Shown here one piece after another: positions 52,807 to 62,915 of a DNA stretch of 64,000 nucleotides. Made by a program: the position numbers and the translations under genes. This DNA is from a bacterium (GTDB lineage: Bacteria; Bacteroidota; Bacteroidia; NS11-12g; UBA955). Within the stretch, counting starts at the first letter, position 1, and every line of letters begins with the position of its first letter. The stretch spans positions 42,645-106,644 of the forward strand of contig JAQSCZ010000097.1 in the NCBI GenBank assembly GCA_029945665.1, in the 5' to 3' direction. Below the pieces are notes generated by a model that saw nothing but the letters and a program-made list of their open reading frames with translations, was not told the origin of the DNA and made no database searches.

Positions 52807-53967
52807 TTAATCATATAACAAATACTTCTTCCGCATTTGCTTATAAACTTCTAAATCCTTTTGCCAGCCTTGCTTAATATCTGTGAGTGTTTTGCCTGCA
52901 ATGATTTGCAAACGCAATTGATTCGTGCCAGCTAATTTATCAAAAAAATCAGTGAAGAATTTTCCTTTATCCTTACTGCATTTATACATTAACATCAACC
53001 AATTTAAATTCAATCCAGAATCAAATCTTGCCTTTTCATAGCCGTACCAAGTTAAGTCGAACCCTATACACTCAAAGCCCATGAACTTCGGTCGCTCGGA
53101 GACACCAGGCATACTGTATGGTCTGTATTTTAAATTGCCCCAGTCTAAATCGGGAGAACCAAAACATTGATAGGGCTTATTGGTGCCTTGCCCAATACTT
53201 ACCACCGTTCCTTCGAACAGACCCAAGGATGGATACAGATATATAGAGGATTGGGTTTGCAGATTGGGTGATGGCTTGACAGGCAAAACATAAGGCGTTA
53301 AATGTGTGTAATTAGAACAACTAATAATGCTTAAATCGCATTTCAATCTGTTCTTTAACCAGCCTTCCCCATTGATCATTTTTGCAATTTCTCCAACGGT
53401 GCAACCATGTACAATTGGAATTTTATGCATGCCGACAAAGCTTCGAAAAGCAGTATCCAAAACCGGACCATCAATATAATGTCCATTGGGATTCGGCCGA
53501 TCCAAAACTAAAAATGGAATACGGTTTTCAGCACAAGCTTCCATCACATAATGCATGGTACTGATGTAGGTATAAAACCGCACACCCACATCTTGTATAT
53601 CAAATACCACTTGATCAATGTTCTTTAAATCTTCGGTGGTTGGTTTTTTATGATTCCCATACAAAGAAATAATTTTAATACCTGTTCTTTCGTCTTTACT
53701 GCTATTAACTAGGGTTCCTGCACTGGCATTGCCTCTAAAGCCATGTTCAGGAGCAAAAATACATTGGATATTAACACCTGCTTTTTGCAAAGAATCTACC
53801 AAATGTGTATTGCCAATTGTGCTCGTTTGATTGACAACCAAAGCAATCTTTTTCTTTTTTAAAAGCGGTACATATTTTTCCGTTTGCGAAGCACCGGTAA
53901 GTATATTTTGAGCTTGGCTTTTTATTGTTAAAAAAAGTATAAGTAATATATAATATCGGCTTTGCAT
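52807..53967 (-). CDS. namZ: Exo-beta-N-acetylmuramidase NamZ (DUF1343)
   Basis: A 386-residue exported enzyme of the DUF1343 (PF07075) family. Members remove terminal beta-1,4-MurNAc from peptidoglycan fragments during muropeptide recovery. Signal peptide MQSRYYILLILFLTIKSQAQ fixes the start at ATG 53967 rather than 54009. Family blocks are VNQTSTIGNTHLVDSL, FAPEHGFRGNASAG, VFDIQDVGVRFYTYISTM, VLDRPNPNGHYIDGP and GCTVGEIAKMINGEGW, then the C-terminal YEKARFDSGLNLNWL. No GlcNAc-handling partners lie beside it. The gene is separated from dnaK by a terminator. Confidence 0.9.
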   Translation of the reverse strand: MQSRYYILLILFLTIKSQAQNILTGASQTEKYVPLLKKKKIALVVNQTSTIGNTHLVDSLQKAGVNIQCIFAPEHGFRGNASAGTLVNSSKDERTGIKIISLYGNHKKPTTEDLKNIDQVVFDIQDVGVRFYTYISTMHYVMEACAENRIPFLVLDRPNPNGHYIDGPVLDTAFRSFVGMHKIPIVHGCTVGEIAKMINGEGWLKNRLKCDLSIISCSNYTHLTPYVLPVKPSPNLQTQSSIYLYPSLGLFEGTVVSIGQGTNKPYQCFGSPDLDWGNLKYRPYSMPGVSERPKFMGFECIGFDLTWYGYEKARFDSGLNLNWLMLMYKCSKDKGKFFTDFFDKLAGTNQLRLQIIAGKTLTDIKQGWQKDLEVYKQMRKKYLLYD

Positions 53968-54013
53968 GCTTTGCAAATATAAGTTTAAATGCAATATGAA
54001 GGAATGCATAAAA

Positions 54014-54041
54014 AAACCGTTCCAATTACTTGAAACGGTTT
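54014..54041 (-). terminator. Intrinsic terminator downstream of dnaK
   Basis: 8-bp arms AAACCGTT (54014-54021) and AACGGTTT (54034-54041) with a 12-nt loop. On the minus strand the stem is followed by a T-run, about 30 bp after the dnaK stop. It would stop dnaK transcripts before namZ. Confidence 0.8.
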
Positions 54042-54070
54042 CTATTTTGATTATTTTTTAGGAAGTTAAA

Positions 54071-55981
54071 TTACTTAACTTCTTCGAAAGGCACATCCTC
54101 AACATTGTTTGCGTTGACATTTTCGCCTTCTGGCTGACCAGCACCAGCGCCTGCATCGGCACCTTGTTCAGCTTGCTGTTGCGCTTGGTAAATATCCTGA
54201 CTAGCAGCTTCCCATGCTTTGTTTAATTCTTCTGAAGCTCCATCAATACCAGCGATATCTTTTGCACCATGTGCAGTTTTTAATTTTGCCAAGGCAGATT
54301 CAATCGCTTCTTTTTTCTCGGCAGGTAATTTATCGCCGTAGTCTTTCAAATTTTTTTCTGAAGTAAATACCAAAGTATCCGCAGTATTCAATTTTTCTAC
54401 TTCTTCTTTTAATTTTTGATCTGACTCAGCATTCGCTTCAGCCTCACGTTTCATTTTTTCGATTTCTTCTTTGCTCAATCCAGACGAACTTTCGATTCTG
54501 ATTTTTTGTTCTTTGCCAGTGCCTTTGTCTTTTGCACTTACATTTAAAATACCATTTGCATCAATATCAAAGGTGACTTCAATTTGAGGCACTCCACGTT
54601 GTGCTGGTGGTATTCCATCTAAGTTGAACATACCAATTGTTCTGTTATCTTTAGCCATTGGGCGCTCTCCTTGCAATACATGCAATTGAACACTCGGTTG
54701 GTTATCGCTAGCGGTACTAAATGTTTCACTCTTCTTAGTTGGAATGGTTGTGTTAGACTCGATTAATTTGGTTAACACTCCACCATAAGTTTCGATACCT
54801 AAACTCAAAGGTGTAACATCTAATAACAAGACGTCTTTTACCTCGCCTGTTAATACACCACCTTGAATAGCAGCACCAATTGCAACTACCTCATCTGGAT
54901 TCACTCCTTTTGAAGGCGCCTTGCCAAAGAATTTTTCAACCGCAGCTTGCACCGCAGGTATACGTGTGCTACCACCTACTAATACAATTTCATTGATATC
55001 GCTAGTGCTTAAACCAGCATTTTTTAAGGCAGATTGACATGGAGCGATTGTTCTTTGAACCAAATCATCAACCAATTGCTCAAATTTAGCTCGGGTTAAA
55101 CTTCTTACCAAGTGCTTAGGTATACCATCTACTGGCATAATATATGGCAAGTTAATTTCAGAGGTTGTAGTGCTTGATAATTCAATTTTAGCTTTTTCTG
55201 CAGCCTCTTTCAAACGTTGCAAAGCCATTGGATCTTTTGAAATATCTAAACCGCCATTCTCGTCTTTGAATTCTTGTACCAACCAGTCAATAATTTTTTG
55301 ATCAAAATCATCTCCTCCTAAGTGGGTATCTCCATCTGTAGATTTTACTTCAAATACACCATCGCCTAACTCCAATACTGATACGTCATGTGTACCTCCA
55401 CCGCAGTCGAATACAACAATCTTCATTTCAGCATTTTTCTTATCTAAGCCATACGCCAAAGCAGCGGCTGTTGGTTCGTTTATAATTCTTCTAACTGTTA
55501 ATCCAGCTATTTCTCCTGCTTCTTTAGTGGCTTGTCTTTGTGCATCATTGAAGTATGCAGGCACCGTAATTACAGCCTCTTTTACTTCATGTCCCAAATA
55601 ATCTTCTGCAGTTTTTTTCATTTTTTGCAAAATCATTGCACTAATTTCTTGTGGCGTATAAAGTCTGTCATCAATCTTAACACGAGGCGTATTATTTTCG
55701 CCTTTTACCACTTCATAAGGCACACGACCAGCTTCAACAGTTACCTGATCGAAAGTGTTACCCATGAATCTTTTGATAGAAAAGATAGTATTACGCGGGT
55801 TAGTGATAGCCTGACGCTTTGCAGGATCACCAATTTTGCGTTCCCCATCTTTCATAAATCCAACAACAGAAGGCGTTGTTCTTTTGCCCTCGCTGTTGGC
55901 GATTACCACTGGCTCATTACCTTCCATTACAGAAACGCAACTGTTGGTAGTACCTAAATCTATTCCTATTATTTTACTCAT
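54071..55981 (-). CDS. dnaK: Molecular chaperone DnaK (Hsp70)
   Basis: A 636-residue cytoplasmic Hsp70. Nucleotide-binding domain markers are [35 protein letters not shown] and [15 protein letters not shown], and the interdomain linker is [14 protein letters not shown]. The substrate-binding part runs from there to about residue 505, followed by a helical lid. A Gln/Gly-rich linker ([15 protein letters not shown]) precedes the acidic terminus DVPFEEVK. I chose ATG at 55981 (MSKIIGID); an upstream in-frame ATG adds four residues. DnaJ and GrpE are not adjacent, and no CIRCE element was recognised upstream. Confidence 0.97.
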   Translation of the reverse strand: MSKIIGIDLGTTNSCVSVMEGNEPVVIANSEGKRTTPSVVGFMKDGERKIGDPAKRQAITNPRNTIFSIKRFMGNTFDQVTVEAGRVPYEVVKGENNTPRVKIDDRLYTPQEISAMILQKMKKTAEDYLGHEVKEAVITVPAYFNDAQRQATKEAGEIAGLTVRRIINEPTAAALAYGLDKKNAEMKIVVFDCGGGTHDVSVLELGDGVFEVKSTDGDTHLGGDDFDQKIIDWLVQEFKDENGGLDISKDPMALQRLKEAAEKAKIELSSTTTSEINLPYIMPVDGIPKHLVRSLTRAKFEQLVDDLVQRTIAPCQSALKNAGLSTSDINEIVLVGGSTRIPAVQAAVEKFFGKAPSKGVNPDEVVAIGAAIQGGVLTGEVKDVLLLDVTPLSLGIETYGGVLTKLIESNTTIPTKKSETFSTASDNQPSVQLHVLQGERPMAKDNRTIGMFNLDGIPPAQRGVPQIEVTFDIDANGILNVSAKDKGTGKEQKIRIESSSGLSKEEIEKMKREAEANAESDQKLKEEVEKLNTADTLVFTSEKNLKDYGDKLPAEKKEAIESALAKLKTAHGAKDIAGIDGASEELNKAWEAASQDIYQAQQQAEQGADAGAGAGQPEGENVNANNVEDVPFEEVK

Positions 55982-56106
55982 AATGTTATTCAATTATTTT
56001 CTCTATAAGTATCAAATTAAATGCCATGCCCCTTCTTGTGCCATAATAGAGCCAACTGACGAAAAGCAAGGTGTTTTATGACAGACTTTGCGCCAAAAAG
56101 GCATAT

Positions 56107-57129
56107 TTAATCCAAAATGAACCCTAATTTTTTAAACTCAGGCTGCTTCGTTAATTGGTTGCGTGTGTAAGAACCCATTTGAATATTGTGATAGCGAGAT
56201 ATTCTTCTTGCAGCAAATAAACCGACACCATTTATAATATTGCTGTAGTCCGACTGCTTCTGAACAATCCCTATGGATGGTTCGGCTGATTGTACATAAT
56301 TGTCAAATTCCAAATTGGCATTTGCTAACTCAAATTTACAAGGTAAAAATTTTCTAAAAATTGTGGTGTCTTCACGCAATTGATTCAACAAGGATTCATA
56401 AAAAAAATTACCATCAATACCCGAAGAAACACTTTCACGACCATTGTCGTTATAAACTCTATAATTGTTAACAAATCGCAATTTCATTGTTTTTACATTT
56501 TTTATTGAAGTGTCAAGTTTGTTAACCTCAAGGTAATTAAAATAAAAATAGGCATCAAATAATTTCGCGTTCGAGGGCGCTTGAAATGCAATTCGGATAA
56601 CGCCATCGGTAAAATCAAATATTTTATTGGCATAATTAAGGGCTATAGGCGCCACTAATAGTGTAGAATCAGGAATATTTGTAATTGCATACACCTGTTT
56701 TTGCATTGAAGGCAAAGTTATTTCAAGTCGATAGTGATAAAATTCGAATGCGTTCAAAGGATTACTTGCATATATTTTTTCGCTTGTAGCATATAAATAA
56801 TTCACAGAATTATTGAAAATTCCTGCCGCTTTGGGTAAATAATTTACTTTGTAAAGTGGTATCTTTCTACCTGTCTCAATTTCTATTAAAAAGGGTGCAA
56901 GTGAATCGAAATAAAGCGAATCTGTGACCTGCGCAACCAAGGCTGCACTTGAATTCGGATTGGTAAAAACCTTATTAATCTTAATATACTGAATATCCTC
57001 TGAGGGATTTAATAAGCCAAACACTGCGGCGCGCTCTTCATAAGGACCAATTAAATCAATAGCATTAGAACAGCTACTTAAAACAATAGCACTTAGACAA
57101 CTAATGAATATAAAAAGTTTAACCTTCAA
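56107..57129 (-). CDS. DUF4249 lipoprotein (copy 1)
   Basis: A 340-residue DUF4249 lipoprotein. N-terminal signal MKVKLFIFISCLSAIVLSSC places the lipidated Cys before SNAIDLIGPYEERAAVFGLL, and the family blocks QYIKINKVFTNPNSSAALVA and DSLYFDSLAPFLIEIETGRK follow. I chose TTG at 57129, since the homologous second copy starts at the equivalent position; a TTG at 57141 is also in frame. Members usually accompany TonB-dependent receptors. None is present here. It is closely paralogous to the adjacent gene and 90 bp downstream of it. Confidence 0.82.
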   Translation of the reverse strand: MKVKLFIFISCLSAIVLSSCSNAIDLIGPYEERAAVFGLLNPSEDIQYIKINKVFTNPNSSAALVAQVTDSLYFDSLAPFLIEIETGRKIPLYKVNYLPKAAGIFNNSVNYLYATSEKIYASNPLNAFEFYHYRLEITLPSMQKQVYAITNIPDSTLLVAPIALNYANKIFDFTDGVIRIAFQAPSNAKLFDAYFYFNYLEVNKLDTSIKNVKTMKLRFVNNYRVYNDNGRESVSSGIDGNFFYESLLNQLREDTTIFRKFLPCKFELANANLEFDNYVQSAEPSIGIVQKQSDYSNIINGVGLFAARRISRYHNIQMGSYTRNQLTKQPEFKKLGFILD

Positions 57130-57231
57130 ATCTAACGGCAATTGATGCTATTCATACAAAGATGCTAAATAATTAGCACATAAGATGGAAATAATTTACA
57201 AGATTATTAAAAAATCATTAGGCTGCGTTTC

Positions 57232-58257
57232 CTATTTCACAAAACCCAATGAACGGTATTCAATAGCGGTATAAAGGGCTGTTTTAGCCGAAGAACCTAA
57301 TTGCAAACTATTGTAACTGGTAACTCTGCGCGAAGCAAATATACCGATGCCACTTTTTATATTGGTGTATTCAGTTTGTTTTTGAACAATACCGATTGAA
57401 GGCTCTGAAGATTGGATATAATTATCTAGTTCAATATTCCCCACAGTCAATTCCATTCTGCAGAGCAAAATTCTTCTAAAGACATTGGCATCGGCCGAAA
57501 TATTGGCTAACAACAAATCATAAAAGGTTGAAGAAGCTATGGTGGTGTTCACTTGTTCTCCACCTTTATCATCAAGTGTTCGCACATTATTGACTAATCG
57601 CCAACGGATCGTTTTTTTAATTTTAATATTGGTATCCAATTTATTTACTTCCTCATAATTAAAAATAAAGTAGGCATCCGATATTTTTGAATTGGTTGGA
57701 GAAAGATAGATAATTTTAAAAGTTTTACCTGGCACAAAATCGATAGAGGGGGTAATTTGCGATCTTACGGTCAATGGCGAGGATACAATAATTGAATCTG
57801 GTAAATTAGTTATCGCAGTGATCACTCTTTTTGTGGAAGGCAAGGTTAATTCTAACCGATAATTCAGTATTTGCGAACTATTTAAAGGATTTCTGGCATA
57901 TACCTTTTGTTTGGTAGCGTATAAATAATTGGGAGAATTTGCAAATACACCACTGTCCTTGAGCAGAACATTGGCACGGTATAATTTGAGTATTCGGCCA
58001 GTTTCAATTTCCACAAGTTGAGGTGCCAAGGTATCAAAATAAAGCGAATCGGAGATTTTAGCGATATCTGTAGCCGAGCCATTGGGATTCGTAAATACTT
58101 TATTAATCTTTATAAATTGGATGGATTGGGAGGGATCTAAAAGGCCATAAACCACGGCATTCTCTTGGTAATCGGCCAATACATCAATCTCATTAGAGCA
58201 CCCATTAATGGTAAAAACAACAAATAGTAAGGTTAAATAATAACAACAAGTCTTCAT
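57232..58257 (-). CDS. DUF4249 lipoprotein (copy 2)
   Basis: A 341-residue DUF4249 lipoprotein with signal MKTCCYYLTLLFVVFTINGC and lipidated Cys in INGCSNEID. It shares the family blocks VLADYQENAVVYGLLDPSQS, QFIKINKVFTNPNGSATDIA and DSLYFDTLAPQLVEIETG, and the C-terminal QSSEPSIGIVQKQTEYTNI stretch, with the neighbouring copy. It is the upstream member of a tandem duplication. Probably anchored in the outer membrane. The ligand or partner receptor is unknown. ATG is at 58257. Confidence 0.85.
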   Translation of the reverse strand: MKTCCYYLTLLFVVFTINGCSNEIDVLADYQENAVVYGLLDPSQSIQFIKINKVFTNPNGSATDIAKISDSLYFDTLAPQLVEIETGRILKLYRANVLLKDSGVFANSPNYLYATKQKVYARNPLNSSQILNYRLELTLPSTKRVITAITNLPDSIIVSSPLTVRSQITPSIDFVPGKTFKIIYLSPTNSKISDAYFIFNYEEVNKLDTNIKIKKTIRWRLVNNVRTLDDKGGEQVNTTIASSTFYDLLLANISADANVFRRILLCRMELTVGNIELDNYIQSSEPSIGIVQKQTEYTNIKSGIGIFASRRVTSYNSLQLGSSAKTALYTAIEYRSLGFVK

Positions 58258-58307
58258 TATATATAAATTTCGTTAATTTTGCTTTTTAATTCAAAATGCT
58301 TGCAAAG

Positions 58308-59681
58308 ATGAAGAAATTATTTGTACTTTTTAACTGCCTTGTTGGAATAATGGCTTATGGTCAAGAAGTTCAAAAAGATTTTACAAAAATTTTACTTGAT
58401 GAAAATTTCAATAATGGTGACAAAAATTGGAACAGTACCTTTAATGTTGACAACTTATTTATTGCTCAAAATGGCTTTTACGAACTGTTTAGAAGGTCTA
58501 AAAAATCGGGTTATTTTCTTTTACCTAATGATAAAATAGAATATGGCTCATTCGAATTAGAAACGGCTATTACCTTTGCTGATCATGATAATCGCAAACA
58601 AAGTGCTGGCATATTATTAATGGCCAAAGACAATAGCAGCGGATTACTGGTAGAAATAAATCAAAAAAAGGAATTTAGAATACTGCGGATATACAACGAT
58701 CGACAAGTTCCAAAAATGGGCGGTGGCAACGGCTGGATCAAAGCATCCAACTTCCTTTCGAAAACACAAAACACAATTACTATTAGAACATACGACAAGG
58801 TATACGACTTATTAATCAATGGTCAATTTGTGGTTTCATTTACCGAAATCGAATTGAGCAAAGGCATGGTAGGCTTATACATTGGTGCCGACAGCAAAGC
58901 GAAATACGATTATCTGAGAATTAAAGGGGAGGAAAAAACAGATCTTACAACCATCGAAGTTTCTACTTCTAAAGAAGAAGAAAAATCTTTTACTCAAATT
59001 ATTATCAATCTTAAAAATCAAATTAACAAAAGAGACAAAGAAATTGATGAGTTAAAAAGCAAATTGAAATTAGCTGGCAATGGCGCGGTTATCAATGCCA
59101 ATCGCGACACAGGCATTATCAACGAACGCAATAAACTATCGGCAAGGGTTAATCAATTGGAATCGGATAACCAAGACTTGCAACTGCAATTGGTAGCGCT
59201 CGAAGAGGAGAAAAAGAAACTTGAGGATTTTAAAAGCGGTATCCAAAGCGGACAAGAAAACGGTGATATTATTATTAATCTAACCAACATGGTATCCAAT
59301 CAAAAAACAAAAATTGAAGAATTGGAGCAACGCAATAAAAATTTGAACGACGAAAACAATGGTTTATTTATTGAAACCAAGGACTTAACCAAACAACTCG
59401 ACAATCGCATCAATGCACTCACTTCCGAAAAAGCGAAGAATATAAGTATGCGTTATGAATTGGATAGTTTGAAAAAAATAATTCTCGGTTTAAACGACAG
59501 TATAAAAGTTAAAAATGCACTCATAAAAAAAGAGGATTCAAGTGTTCCCCCTGTTAAAGAATTATCCGACCAAGAACAATTGCAACAACTGATTGAAAAG
59601 GAAAGACAGGAGCGCATAAGGCGCAAGGAGGAAGAGGATCGCAAAAAGGAGGAAGAAGACAAAGCAAAGGGCAATAATTAA
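58308..59681 (+). CDS. Secreted lectin-fold (LamG/DUF1080-like) plus coiled-coil protein
   Basis: A 457-residue protein with signal peptide MKKLFVLFNCLVGIMAYGQ (start ATG 58308; an ATG at 58296 is also in frame). Residues about 30-215 resemble a concanavalin-like jelly-roll domain (NGFYELFRRSKKSGYFLL, IKASNFLSKTQNTITIRTY and GMVGLYIGADSKAKYDYLRI). From about 235 to the end it is a long charged coiled coil (INKRDKEIDELKSKLKLAG, LSARVNQLESDNQDLQLQL, EKERQERIRRKEEEDRKKEE). Its TAA shares one base with the ATG of the next gene. Role unknown; it may tether a complex at the cell surface. Confidence 0.65.
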   Translation: MKKLFVLFNCLVGIMAYGQEVQKDFTKILLDENFNNGDKNWNSTFNVDNLFIAQNGFYELFRRSKKSGYFLLPNDKIEYGSFELETAITFADHDNRKQSAGILLMAKDNSSGLLVEINQKKEFRILRIYNDRQVPKMGGGNGWIKASNFLSKTQNTITIRTYDKVYDLLINGQFVVSFTEIELSKGMVGLYIGADSKAKYDYLRIKGEEKTDLTTIEVSTSKEEEKSFTQIIINLKNQINKRDKEIDELKSKLKLAGNGAVINANRDTGIINERNKLSARVNQLESDNQDLQLQLVALEEEKKKLEDFKSGIQSGQENGDIIINLTNMVSNQKTKIEELEQRNKNLNDENNGLFIETKDLTKQLDNRINALTSEKAKNISMRYELDSLKKIILGLNDSIKVKNALIKKEDSSVPPVKELSDQEQLQQLIEKERQERIRRKEEEDRKKEEEDKAKGNN

Positions 59682-60043
59682 TGCGTATTGTCAGTCAGCG
59701 TTTACTTAATATTTTAACTTTCTATAATAAACGGGTAGTGGCCATGGCCTTGTGGCCGTTTATTATTTTGAAAGATCAAGCTACTAAAAACAACCAAGTG
59801 GTAATTAACCACGAAAAAATTCACCACCGCCAACAGCTAGAGTTGCTTATTATCCCCTACTACCTTTGGTATTTTTTAGAATATTGGGCAGGCATGTTTA
59901 ACAATGGCTTTAAACACCACCAAGCTTATATGGCCATTAGTTTTGAGCGCGAAGCCTTCGCCCATCAATTGGATTTAAATTATTTGCAAAAAAGAAAATG
60001 GCTGAGCAGTTGGGTGTTTTTTAAGGGTAGATTTAGGAAATAA
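59681..60043 (+). CDS. Small zincin-like protein with HExxH motif
   Basis: A 120-residue protein. VINHEKIHHRQQLE contains HEKIH (His44, Glu45, His48), and SFEREAFAHQ about 40 residues later supplies Glu89 or Glu91 as a possible third zinc ligand, a gluzincin-like layout. Two hydrophobic stretches (VAMALWPFIIL, and LIIPYYLWYFLEYWAGMF) suggest membrane association. It is much shorter than characterised metallopeptidases. Its start overlaps the stop of the upstream coiled-coil gene by 1 bp, so the two are co-translated. Enzyme activity is inference. Confidence 0.6.
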   Translation: MRIVSQRLLNILTFYNKRVVAMALWPFIILKDQATKNNQVVINHEKIHHRQQLELLIIPYYLWYFLEYWAGMFNNGFKHHQAYMAISFEREAFAHQLDLNYLQKRKWLSSWVFFKGRFRK

Positions 60044-60048
60044 AATCC

Positions 60049-60936
60049 TTACCTCACCTTCGCCTTTATCATCTCTATTATTTTAGCCGGCATGGTAAAA
60101 GGAATCAAATGTCCCTCACCTCGCAAAACAATGGTATCAACTGGTGCATTCACAAATTGTAGTTTTACATAGGCCTGATTTCCAAATGGCGCTAGGGCAT
60201 CATCGGTGCCATGTATCTCTGTAACAGGACATTTTAACTTTATAAATTCAGGTTGCATTATGCGCAATTCTTCGGGCAATGGCTGCATTTCGCGGGTGCT
60301 ATTTTTTAGGTCTTCTGCCAAAGTCCAACGCCACAACCCTAGCTTACTAAACTTTTGTAAACCTCTTTTAAAACCAATGCCTTCCTCTATCTCCGGACAA
60401 ATGGTAGGTGCTATTAAAATTAATTGTGAAACAGCCTCTGGATACTGCAAAGTAAATTTTACGGCCACAGGACCGCCATAAGAATGGCTCACTATCACCA
60501 TGGGTTTCGCATTTCTTTTTAAATGAAATACGCCCGCAACTGCATTTGCCTGGGCTTGCAAAGTTGCCTTGCCTAGCATGCTGGTACCACCATAGCCGGG
60601 CCTATTGATAGCAACTAAATAATGGTTTGCCAATAAACCTGTATCTGATAAATATTCTTTGAAAGCATCCCAACTGCCGGGCGAACCATGTATGAATAAA
60701 ATCATAGGCAATGTATCATTTCCCGCGCATACAAATCGTAAACTTTGTTTACCATATTGTAAAAATGTATCTTTAAAAATTAGTCCTTTACTTTCAAAAA
60801 ATAGTTTCGTCTCTGCCTTGTTCATGCCCGATGGCATGATGCGGCTGAGCAAAGGCAAAATAAAACTCAATGAAAAAAGAATGAAAAAAAAACGCCCAAC
60901 TACTTTTCTCCAATTTATTTTCCTTTTCATAAGCAT
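60049..60936 (-). CDS. Alpha/beta hydrolase
   Basis: A 295-residue protein with an N-terminal hydrophobic anchor (VVGRFFFILFSLSFILPLL). The alpha/beta-hydrolase core has the oxyanion-hole motif LFIHGSPGSWDAF, the nucleophile elbow SHSYGGPVAVKF (Ser in S-Y-G-G), the acid in EIHGTDDALAPFG and the His in LRGEGHLIPFT, a complete triad. The lid segment and substrate are unknown. Exported or membrane-attached location is likely. ATGs at 60936 and 60930 are both possible. It converges on the small zincin gene. Confidence 0.85.
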   Translation of the reverse strand: MLMKRKINWRKVVGRFFFILFSLSFILPLLSRIMPSGMNKAETKLFFESKGLIFKDTFLQYGKQSLRFVCAGNDTLPMILFIHGSPGSWDAFKEYLSDTGLLANHYLVAINRPGYGGTSMLGKATLQAQANAVAGVFHLKRNAKPMVIVSHSYGGPVAVKFTLQYPEAVSQLILIAPTICPEIEEGIGFKRGLQKFSKLGLWRWTLAEDLKNSTREMQPLPEELRIMQPEFIKLKCPVTEIHGTDDALAPFGNQAYVKLQFVNAPVDTIVLRGEGHLIPFTMPAKIIEMIKAKVR

Positions 60937-60948
60937 TCTGTATTAAGC

Positions 60949-62838
60949 TTATTTTAATAAATTAATGATAATGGTGGTGCCAAAACCCGATTCAGAATTC
61001 ATGTAATACTCCGCTCCAACTTCGCGTGCCCTGGCTTGCATATTTTGCAAACCAAAATGCCCTTTGGCCAACCCCTCATTTTCATTAAACCCTATACCAT
61101 TGTCTTCAATTTTAAAATCAAATACTGAAAATTCACTGTTGTAAAAAAAGACTTCAATTTTACTTGCTTTTGAATGCCTAACTGCATTGCTAAATGCCTC
61201 CTGACAAATTCTAAATAAATTGAGCGCTTGCAAAGGCTTTAGCACTTCACTTGATTTTAAATTCTCATAAAAATTACACTGTACGCTCGAATTAAAATCA
61301 AGCATTTTTAAACCGTATTGTTTAAATTTATCAGCAAAGGCTTCGGTCGTAATGGTTTCGTGATTCAGAGCCCACACTGTTTCTCTTAAAGTAAGTATAG
61401 CCTGTTTACTCATATCCGCAACGGATTGAAGGCGCTTATTCTCGGGCACAATATTTTGTATCACCTCTAAATTTGTAACGATATAAGAGAGTTGCGCGCC
61501 AACGTTATCATGCAAATCATGGGAAATAGAAATACGCTGATGCTGTTCTGCTTCATGTACCAAATTTCGAGCAATTAAATTTTGCATGATTTGTCTGCGT
61601 CTATAATACAAATAACCTGAAAGCGTTAATAACAACCCAAAACCAATGATACCATAGGTCATTTGCTTTCTTGATTTGATTTCATTTTGAGCATTGGCGA
61701 TTTGCAATTCCTGAATTTTATTTTGCTGCTGTAATTGCTTATTCTCACTTTCCTTTTTTTCAACACCATATTGAGCTTCGGTATTGGCAATTAATTGAGA
61801 TGTTTCAGTCCTGAAGAGTGAATCACGCATATACTTAACTTTAACAAAATATTGCGCAGCAATCTTATATTCCCCTAACCTTTGTTTGACAATAGCATAA
61901 TGAAAATAAATATTAGATAAAACTTTAGGCGATTCAATCTCACTGCATATTAAGAAAGCCTCGTTAACATACTTTTGAGCCAATGCATCATTGCCAAAGT
62001 TCATGTACAATTCAGAGAGATACATTAAGGATTCACCTAAACCTGTTTTATTATCCGATAACTTATGATATTCGATTGCCTTAAGATAAGAGGCTATAGC
62101 TAAATCATTATTTTTAATGGTTCGATACTCATCAGCAATATTATGGTAACATTTACCTAAATTATAATTATCACGCCCTTTTTCATATATCTTAATGGCT
62201 TGTTGATTAATCGCAATAGAAGAATCTGGCCTATTCTCTCTTGCGTATATCATCGCGATATTGCAAAGTACACTGGCTTTCTCATATTCGCGTCCTGCCA
62301 AATCGTAGTTTTTAAGGGCCAAATCAAAATATAATTTAGACTTTGGGGTATTTCTCAAATCAGTATAAACCAATCCAATATTATTAAAACAATTACCCAA
62401 ATAATGGTAGTGTTTAATAGCTTCTAAAGGTTTAATGGCGGCGTAAAAACTATTAAGAGCATTGCTATAATCACCCTTGTTCCAATAAGTAAGACCAATA
62501 TTGGAAAGCGCGCTCCCCTGCCCTTTTAAATTTTTCAAAGCTTTGTTTAGGGTAAGCGCCTTTTGATAAAAGTACAAGGCGCTGTCAAAATTGCCAGAGA
62601 CATCATACACCACTCCTACTCTGTTATAAGCCCCTGCCAATCCCTTTTGAAAATTTATAGCGGTTGCCAGTTGCACTGCTCCGAATGCTTGTTTTTTTGC
62701 AAGGCTAATATTGGAATATAAATTATCAAAACACGCGTCATTAAGAGCGTTTACTTTACTTGAGTCACTGTTCGAGGCCCACGCAGAGATGTTGAATTTA
62801 AATATTAGAAATAATATTATTAATAATTTGTTAATCAT
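60949..62838 (-). CDS. TPR-containing sensor histidine kinase (HisKA_3)
   Basis: A 629-residue sensor kinase with signal peptide MINKLLIILFLIFKFNISAW. A periplasmic series of about six or seven tetratricopeptide repeats follows (GAYNRVGVVYDVSGNFDSAL, GSALSNIGLTYWNKGDYSNA). A short coiled coil and one transmembrane helix (MTYGIIGFGLLLTLSGYLYY) lead to the cytoplasmic kinase. The phosphoacceptor motif is HDLHDNVGAQLSY with His440; the N box is FRICQEAFSNAVRHSKAS and the G boxes IEDNGIGF and GHFGLQNM. A LuxR-type response regulator is the usual partner but none lies here, so this is an orphan kinase in the window. It starts 13 bp after the hydrolase gene in the reverse direction. Confidence 0.88.
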   Translation of the reverse strand: MINKLLIILFLIFKFNISAWASNSDSSKVNALNDACFDNLYSNISLAKKQAFGAVQLATAINFQKGLAGAYNRVGVVYDVSGNFDSALYFYQKALTLNKALKNLKGQGSALSNIGLTYWNKGDYSNALNSFYAAIKPLEAIKHYHYLGNCFNNIGLVYTDLRNTPKSKLYFDLALKNYDLAGREYEKASVLCNIAMIYARENRPDSSIAINQQAIKIYEKGRDNYNLGKCYHNIADEYRTIKNNDLAIASYLKAIEYHKLSDNKTGLGESLMYLSELYMNFGNDALAQKYVNEAFLICSEIESPKVLSNIYFHYAIVKQRLGEYKIAAQYFVKVKYMRDSLFRTETSQLIANTEAQYGVEKKESENKQLQQQNKIQELQIANAQNEIKSRKQMTYGIIGFGLLLTLSGYLYYRRRQIMQNLIARNLVHEAEQHQRISISHDLHDNVGAQLSYIVTNLEVIQNIVPENKRLQSVADMSKQAILTLRETVWALNHETITTEAFADKFKQYGLKMLDFNSSVQCNFYENLKSSEVLKPLQALNLFRICQEAFSNAVRHSKASKIEVFFYNSEFSVFDFKIEDNGIGFNENEGLAKGHFGLQNMQARAREVGAEYYMNSESGFGTTIIINLLK

Positions 62839-62915
62839 TTAATTATAAAAGACAACTGAAATTTCAGGCTGTAAAAATACATCAAATGTAGTATAGCAAA
62901 TAAAAAAAATAGCTT

